Shown: positions 7,679 through 11,572 of the stretch, piece after piece
Position numbering within the stretch: the first letter of the stretch is position 1
Layout: the number at the start of each line of letters is the position of its first letter
NCBI GenBank assembly: GCA_964521105.1
Contig: CAZFPO010000097.1
Coordinates: 1-11,572, forward strand
DNA: 11,572 nucleotides
Source: JAQUGA01 sp964521105
GTDB lineage: Bacteria; Bacteroidota; Bacteroidia; Bacteroidales; WCHB1-69
Direction of reading: 5' to 3'
The notes under the pieces: model-generated
Seen by the model: only the letters and a program-made list of their open reading frames with translations
What the model was told of the DNA's origin: nothing
Databases searched by the model: none
Translations under genes and position numbers: made by a program

Positions 7679-7742
7679 TTTAACCCAAATTAATCAATAG
7701 GAGATTTGAAAAAATCGAACTATTGGATTTAGTTGGGTTTAA
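7679..7742. repeat. 64-base imperfect palindrome directly after the TPR gene stop codon
   Basis: The outer arms TTTAACCCAA (7679-7688) and TTGGGTTTAA (7733-7742) pair with one mismatch. CAATAG (7695-7700) pairs exactly with CTATTG (7720-7725), and an inner GATTT/AAATC stem (7703-7716) closes a GAAA tetraloop. It starts on the base after the TAG stop at 7678 and could protect the 3' end of the mRNA or help end transcription, though no U-tract follows it. Confidence 0.6.
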
Positions 7743-7745
7743 TCC

Positions 7746-7801
7746 CGATTTAATGTTTGTTTCAATTCGTATCAACTAATTGATTTAGAAACATTTAATC
7801 G
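7746..7801. repeat. 56-base imperfect palindrome, second in the intergenic hairpin cluster
   Basis: The arms CGATTTAATGTTT (7746-7758) and AAACATTTAATCG (7789-7801) pair with one mismatch. Inside, CAATT (7763-7767) can pair with AATTG (7778-7782), or ATCAA (7771-7775) with TTGAT (7780-7784). Its right half resembles that of the first palindrome: 7718-7744 and 7774-7800 match at 20 of 27 positions without gaps, so the two may be diverged copies. Confidence 0.55.
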
Positions 7802-7803
7802 TT

Positions 7804-7822
7804 TCAGCGATTGTATCGCTGA
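7804..7822. other. Short perfect hairpin between the two large palindromes and the terminator
   Basis: TCAGCGA (7804-7810) pairs exactly with TCGCTGA (7816-7822) around a 5-base loop. It has no T-tract. It is followed closely by TGGGTTTAA (7826-7834), which repeats the outer arm of the first palindrome and could pair with the left arm at 7681-7688 as an alternative fold. Confidence 0.45.
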
Positions 7823-7838
7823 TTCTGGGTTTAAATAA

Positions 7839-7870
7839 GAAAAGGAAATAACGTTTGTTATTTCCTTTTC
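7839..7870. terminator. 14-bp perfect hairpin between convergent genes, probable shared terminator
   Basis: GAAAAGGAAATAAC (7839-7852) pairs perfectly with its complement at 7857-7870 around a GTTT loop. It lies 16 bases beyond the stop of the minus-strand 808-aa gene and about 160 bases beyond the TPR gene. The 3' arm is U-rich on the plus strand, but a clean U-tract directly after the stem is missing; a T6 run comes 12 bases later at 7883-7888. Termination or 3'-end protection for both genes is likely. Confidence 0.65.
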
Positions 7871-7886
7871 AATGGTATCCAATTTT

Positions 7887-10313
7887 TTACTTACACTCGG
7901 TACAATATAGTTTTTTCACCGCTTGATTTTCGAGTACTTGGAATGAAAACTTATTCATCGAAGTGCAAAACCTTGCTTTATCAATATCGTGACATCGTTT
8001 AGCCAGTTCGGCAAAAGTGTTTGACAGGTATAATTCTTCGCGATAGCTCCACAATGTAAAATAAGTGAAAACAAAGTCGGGCGAAATATCCTTTTTATTA
8101 ATAAACGGAGCCATTAAGTATTCGGCATAAGTATAATCGCCATGTTTAATAAATACCGTTGCTAATTTGTAAGCATTCAGCCATGATGTAGCATCTATAT
8201 TAACAATAGTTTGAATTTTATTATACGTAGATTCAATCAAAATTTCCATAGATGGAGATGCGGAAGTATCTGCAAATTCTAAAATTTTAAATTGTAATTC
8301 CATATTTAAAGCGTCTGATTTTGTTTTTGGAATTTGTTTTAAGGTGTAAATTTTATCAACATTGGCTTGCATTGCTTTAATATCCGCTTCGTTTTTAAAC
8401 TCAACGTTCATAACTTCACAAACGCTTCTATCAAATAATGCAAAATCATTTTTATCGTCCATTTTAATAAGTTTCGACACTCCATCGCACATTTTATCGT
8501 TTACATTTTCGAGGAAGAAATTATCAAGGTAATAGTAATTCACAAGGAATGGAACAAATTTCTTTTCTTGTGGAATCACCATATCTTTTACTACTTTTTG
8601 CGAATATCTACCCTCTTCGCATGCACGAATAATATATTTTTGAACGGAGAAGGCAAGTTTTAAATCGCCGGCTGCAATAGCTTTGTTAAATTTATTAATT
8701 ACAAATTCCTGTTCATTTTTACCGGTAATATCATACGTAATATTCATCACAATTTGTGCAAACCGATGCTTTGCAAGAATCGGTTCTAAATCTTTTAAAA
8801 CTTTGCCTTTTAATTGATTTTTAACTTCATCGATAGAGAGGTTAGCCATTTCGGGATATTTCGAGTCTTTAACATCTCTTTTAAACATTTCCCAACTATC
8901 CGAAGCTAAGGTTTTATATTTAATTTTTTGTTTTTGGCGTTGATTAATCGCTTTAACGATACTTTCGGCTCTTTGAACCTGTAGGGTTTCATTCGTTTTA
9001 TCACTACCTTCCATGGATGTAAAAGCAGTAATAACAAGGCTATCTACATCAAATTTTGGTTCTTTTAATGCTTTTATGAATGGCTCTATGTCTTCATTTT
9101 TATAATCGGCTTTGCTTTGTTGAAATGGGACAATAAATTCTAAGATACCATTTTCCGCTACGGGAATATATTCGCCACATGCAATCGATTTTAGGTCGGG
9201 CATAAAACGTAATTTCTCAACATAGTCTACTGGCGAATTTTCGATATAAATTTTTTGTAATGAACGACATACACTCTTCTCTTTAATAACAATTAAATTT
9301 AATTCATAATCGCCAGTTACTTCGGGTGGTATTTCGCCAAAACTAATCTTTAAACGTTTTGATTTCTTTTCGGTAATCTGATTATTTTTAATTATTTTTT
9401 TAGCATAAATTCGTTTAATCATAACACCTCTATTCACTCTATTGTTATCCACAATGTTGTCATCACCACATTTGTATTGCTCACGCATAACAATATCAAC
9501 AGCTAAACCATCTTTTTTACGACCTACCACTCTACGTAAATTTCTTGAGTTTTCAAATTCAAAAATGATTTCGCCATTTTCAACTTTTAAACCTTCGTGC
9601 CATGATTCTAAATTTCGCTGTGCCTCACAACGTTTACATTTGCGTTTGTCAGCAGGTTTTAAACCATATTTTTTGGTAGTAAATTTTGTAGTAAGATCAT
9701 CTCTACGCTTAACCGATGGATTTAATGTTCTGTCATTTCCAAGCACAATCGAAAAATAGATATTTCGTTTATTTTCATCAAAAGCATAAGCGATACCAAC
9801 TTTTGAAAATCGTCTATCTAAAAGAATTTGAGAGCTTTTTTTATTATTTAAAACAGGTAACAACATCGATTTTACAAGGTCGAAATATGAATATTTTTTT
9901 TGTGGATCAGATGCTTTTGTTCGCGATACAACTTCATCAACAAACGAAGTTCCTCCAAAAACTTTTACCCTTCGGACGGTAGTACTATACATCCCCTTAT
10001 TTTCCAATGTTTTAGATTCGGTATATGCCATATAATCGGCTTGCAGTATTGCTGCTGAATCTAAAATAGTTTCAATGTATAAAGTACCAGCTTTTCCACC
10101 AGATGGATTGGTTGTTCGGATATAATTTACAAAATCTAAAACACATGATTTTAGAATTGCTGGGTTAAAATCAACTGGATTAAAGTTTTTATCGTAATCA
10201 GCTTTCGCTTTTAATGGGTGAAAGCTCAAAGTATCCCAACTGGAAACCTGCGATTTAACAGTATTACCTATGATTAATAAAAACAGAAAAATTGAAAAGT
10301 AAGTTTTTTTCAT
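7887..10313 (-). CDS. Exported 808-aa protein with degenerate CAP-like domain and OmpA-like segment
   Basis: A signal peptide is clear: MKKTYF, a hydrophobic core to about residue 16, and likely cleavage before or near Q22. No lipoprotein Cys is present. Residues about 56-195 resemble a CAP/SCP domain: VNYIR near 62-66, an alanine-rich helix (LDSAAILQADYMA, 84-96), VDE at 125-127, and a closing strand GIAY...IYFSIVLG (173-192). The His residues of active-looking CAP proteins are absent, so it is degenerate. The middle (about 220-360) has a CKRC pair (226-229) and strand-rich sequence. Residues about 424-455 (SLVITAFTSMEGSDKTNETL then QVQRAE) resemble the OmpA-like peptidoglycan-binding motif. 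The remainder is helical, ending in CTEC (804-807). Thirteen cysteines in an exported protein suggest disulfides or metal binding. A periplasmic or outer-membrane-associated, possibly wall-binding role is inferred. The function is unknown. Confidence 0.85.
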   Translation of the reverse strand: MKKTYFSIFLFLLIIGNTVKSQVSSWDTLSFHPLKAKADYDKNFNPVDFNPAILKSCVLDFVNYIRTTNPSGGKAGTLYIETILDSAAILQADYMAYTESKTLENKGMYSTTVRRVKVFGGTSFVDEVVSRTKASDPQKKYSYFDLVKSMLLPVLNNKKSSQILLDRRFSKVGIAYAFDENKRNIYFSIVLGNDRTLNPSVKRRDDLTTKFTTKKYGLKPADKRKCKRCEAQRNLESWHEGLKVENGEIIFEFENSRNLRRVVGRKKDGLAVDIVMREQYKCGDDNIVDNNRVNRGVMIKRIYAKKIIKNNQITEKKSKRLKISFGEIPPEVTGDYELNLIVIKEKSVCRSLQKIYIENSPVDYVEKLRFMPDLKSIACGEYIPVAENGILEFIVPFQQSKADYKNEDIEPFIKALKEPKFDVDSLVITAFTSMEGSDKTNETLQVQRAESIVKAINQRQKQKIKYKTLASDSWEMFKRDVKDSKYPEMANLSIDEVKNQLKGKVLKDLEPILAKHRFAQIVMNITYDITGKNEQEFVINKFNKAIAAGDLKLAFSVQKYIIRACEEGRYSQKVVKDMVIPQEKKFVPFLVNYYYLDNFFLENVNDKMCDGVSKLIKMDDKNDFALFDRSVCEVMNVEFKNEADIKAMQANVDKIYTLKQIPKTKSDALNMELQFKILEFADTSASPSMEILIESTYNKIQTIVNIDATSWLNAYKLATVFIKHGDYTYAEYLMAPFINKKDISPDFVFTYFTLWSYREELYLSNTFAELAKRCHDIDKARFCTSMNKFSFQVLENQAVKKLYCTECK

Positions 10314-10347
10314 ACACGTGTTTTTAAGTTGTCGACTGTTTTAGAGA

Positions 10348-10379
10348 GCAATAATAAGCAAAAAAAATTGGCTTGCAAA
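10348..10379 (-). promoter_or_regulatory. Putative promoter of the 808-aa exported protein gene
   Basis: Read on the minus strand: TTTG (10376-10379), a 19-base spacer, then TATTATTGC (10348-10356), one base off TAnnTTTGC. This is the best-spaced two-part promoter in the window. It puts transcription start about 28 bases before the ATG at 10313. Confidence 0.5.
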
Positions 10380-10501
10380 AAAATCAACCACTTTTTTATA
10401 AAAAAATAATTTTCAATTTTCATAAAACATCCATTTACGTAGTATTTTCGATATATTTAAATAAATATGTCTCTCGCAATTTTTGGCTTTGAACAAATGA
10501 A

Positions 10502-10533
10502 TTTATATTTATTCAATTTTTGTTTTAGTTTTG
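10502..10533 (+). promoter_or_regulatory. Putative promoter of the CPBP-family gene, overlapping an alternative TTG start
   Basis: TTTA (10502-10505), a 20-base spacer, then TAGTTTTG (10526-10533), an exact match to TAnnTTTG. Transcription would start near 10540. That excludes the TTG at 10531 as a start codon and favours the ATG at 10546 or 10552 with a very short leader. Confidence 0.45.
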
Positions 10534-10545
10534 TCGTTTCAAAAA

Positions 10546-11499
10546 ATGAAAATGAAAATAGTCGCTAAACAATTGCTTGATTTTATTAAAGACGATTTTA
10601 ACTTAAAATCATACGTTTGGACTATTGTTTTTATAAGTGCAGCAATTGCTATAAACTATTCTACAAATTTTCAGAGTAAATATATTTATAATAGTGAAAG
10701 CACAACCATCGTATGTTTTCGATTTTTCTTATTCTATTCCTTAGCATGGTTTATTGTAGCTATTCCAAAATTGTATTTTACAAGAAAGCTTAATAAATTA
10801 AAGTCAACTGAATTTTGGGTAAAAATACTTCTTTTCATTTGCTTAATTAGCATAACATCGGGCTTTCGTTTCGATTATAAATGGTTTAACGAAATTCAAG
10901 ATCATCAAAGTCGAATATATTTTACAAAAATACTTACTCAATTAAAATGCTTAATCGTATATACATTACCATTTATTATATTGTGTAAAATTTACGATAA
11001 AAACCAAAAAGGAATATACGGACTGAATACACAATTTGAGAATGGAAAAACATATTTGCTGTTATTATTGGCAGTTTCTCCATTTATTATTTCAGCTTCG
11101 TTTACTCCCGATTTTATTCAAGCATATCCCCGTTTTAGGGTTTGGCAATTTGAAACGGTGACTCTAATGCCTTCGTGGTTAAGTACTTTCGCTTTTGAAT
11201 CAGTTTATATTCTGGATTTTGCGATGACCGAATGGATGTTTAGGGGAGCGTTAGTAATTGGAATGATTTCAATTTTAGGCAAAGATGCAATTTTACCGAT
11301 GGTTTCGGTTTATGTATTTTTGCATTTTGGAAAACCTTTGGGTGAAACTATTAGTTCATTTTTTGGAGGATATATTCTTGGTGTTTTAGCGTACAAAACT
11401 CGACATATTTGGGGAGGCGTTTTGTTACATGCTGGAATTGCATTAATAATGGAAGTGATGGGATTATTTCAATATTATGTGATGGGAATGCATCGGTAA
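10546..11499 (+). CDS. CPBP-family (CAAX protease/bacteriocin-processing) intramembrane protein with a variant first motif
   Basis: The product is 317 aa from the ATG at 10546. The frame extends to a TTG at 10531, rejected because it lies in a promoter-like box. Several hydrophobic segments span the length. The C-terminal part has the CPBP/Abi layout: motif 1 TEWMFRG (T228, E229, R233), motif 2 FLHFGKP (H260), then FFGGYILGVLAYKT, and motif 3 LLHAGIAL (H295). Family members are membrane proteases that use Glu and His residues; the common motif 1 is EExxxR. Here the first Glu, catalytic in characterised Rce1-type enzymes, is Thr. The protein may therefore use E229, or may lack activity. The N-terminal half is longer than a minimal CPBP domain and is not recognised. 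It is divergent from the CAP/OmpA-like gene, and a 16-base repeat array begins 5 bases after its stop. The substrate is unknown. Confidence 0.75.
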   Translation: MKMKIVAKQLLDFIKDDFNLKSYVWTIVFISAAIAINYSTNFQSKYIYNSESTTIVCFRFFLFYSLAWFIVAIPKLYFTRKLNKLKSTEFWVKILLFICLISITSGFRFDYKWFNEIQDHQSRIYFTKILTQLKCLIVYTLPFIILCKIYDKNQKGIYGLNTQFENGKTYLLLLLAVSPFIISASFTPDFIQAYPRFRVWQFETVTLMPSWLSTFAFESVYILDFAMTEWMFRGALVIGMISILGKDAILPMVSVYVFLHFGKPLGETISSFFGGYILGVLAYKTRHIWGGVLLHAGIALIMEVMGLFQYYVMGMHR

Positions 11500-11504
11500 T
11501 GTGT

Positions 11505-11572
11505 AATGTGCTAATAATTCAATGTGCCAATGTGCTAATGATTCAATGTGCTAATGATTTAATGTGCTAATG
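11505..11572. repeat. 16-base tandem repeat array (AATGTGCTAATGATTC), running off the window
   Basis: Units are AATGTGCTAATAATTC (11505-11520), a truncated AATGTGCC (11521-11528), AATGTGCTAATGATTC (11529-11544), AATGTGCTAATGATTT (11545-11560) and an incomplete AATGTGCTAATG (11561-11572). The period is not a multiple of three and the array follows a stop codon, so it is non-coding. An extra TAATGTG overlaps the stop codon itself (11497-11503). Units differ by single substitutions and one partial deletion, as expected of slippage or unequal exchange. Confidence 0.9.

Noticed and set aside
7679..7834. Insertion sequence or integron attC site
   Set aside because: There is no transposase or integrase, no target-site duplication that I can see, and no attC-type core boxes; only a palindromic structure is supported.
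9442..9982. Two plus-strand open frames of 105 and 88 codons inside the 808-aa gene
   Set aside because: They are antisense to a gene with a signal peptide and recognisable domains, overlap each other, and have no promoter or domain support.
7887..10313. T9SS C-terminal sorting domain on the 808-aa exported protein
   Set aside because: The C-terminus is helical and cysteine-rich, lacking the PNP start and the GxYxxxV motif seen at 1-350.
11505..11572. CRISPR array
   Set aside because: The units are contiguous 16-mers with no spacers, and no cas genes are present.

Overview
The window is AT-rich and reads as chromosomal DNA of a member of the Bacteroidota, probably a Bacteroidales-like or related lineage. 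Three things support this: a C-terminal type IX secretion (T9SS) sorting domain at the left edge, several intergenic boxes matching the Bacteroidota sigma-ABfr promoter (TTTG, about 19-21 bases, TAnnTTTG), and start codons without clear Shine-Dalgarno sequences. Genus or species cannot be settled from this sequence. There are no rRNA or tRNA genes, CRISPR array, transposase or phage genes.

Layout. Positions 1-350 hold the end of a secreted T9SS cargo protein, closed by a strong hairpin at 368-402. A minus-strand block follows, read from 3232 down to 455: oxyR, a family 2 glycosyltransferase and a family 9 (heptosyltransferase-like) glycosyltransferase, with gaps of 18 and 3 bases. A 286-base divergent promoter region separates it from a plus-strand membrane-anchored M23 peptidase (3519-4484). 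That gene converges on, and overlaps by 6 bases, a minus-strand beta-CASP metallo-beta-lactamase RNA nuclease-like gene (4479-5879). Divergent from the nuclease is a plus-strand multi-pass membrane protein with C-terminal TPRs, resembling the TMTC/GT-C O-mannosyltransferases (5972-7678). A 208-base convergent intergenic region packed with four hairpins (7679-7870) leads to a large minus-strand exported protein, 808 aa, with a degenerate CAP-like domain and an OmpA-like segment (7887-10313). Divergent from it is a plus-strand CPBP-family membrane protein (best start 10546, end 11499). The window ends inside an array of 16-base tandem repeats.

Theme. Most genes concern the cell envelope: lipopolysaccharide or surface glycan assembly (GT2, GT9, possibly the TMTC-like protein), peptidoglycan trimming (M23), secreted or periplasmic proteins (T9SS cargo, CAP/OmpA-like) and a membrane protease-like protein. 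The regulator is a well-preserved OxyR with both redox cysteines at positions 199 and 208. Its tight linkage to two glycan-assembly genes is the most interesting operon-level observation. I see no convincing defence system or other wholly new multi-gene system. The best candidates for something undescribed are the CAP/OmpA-like protein, the oxyR-glycosyltransferase operon and the multi-hairpin intergenic element.
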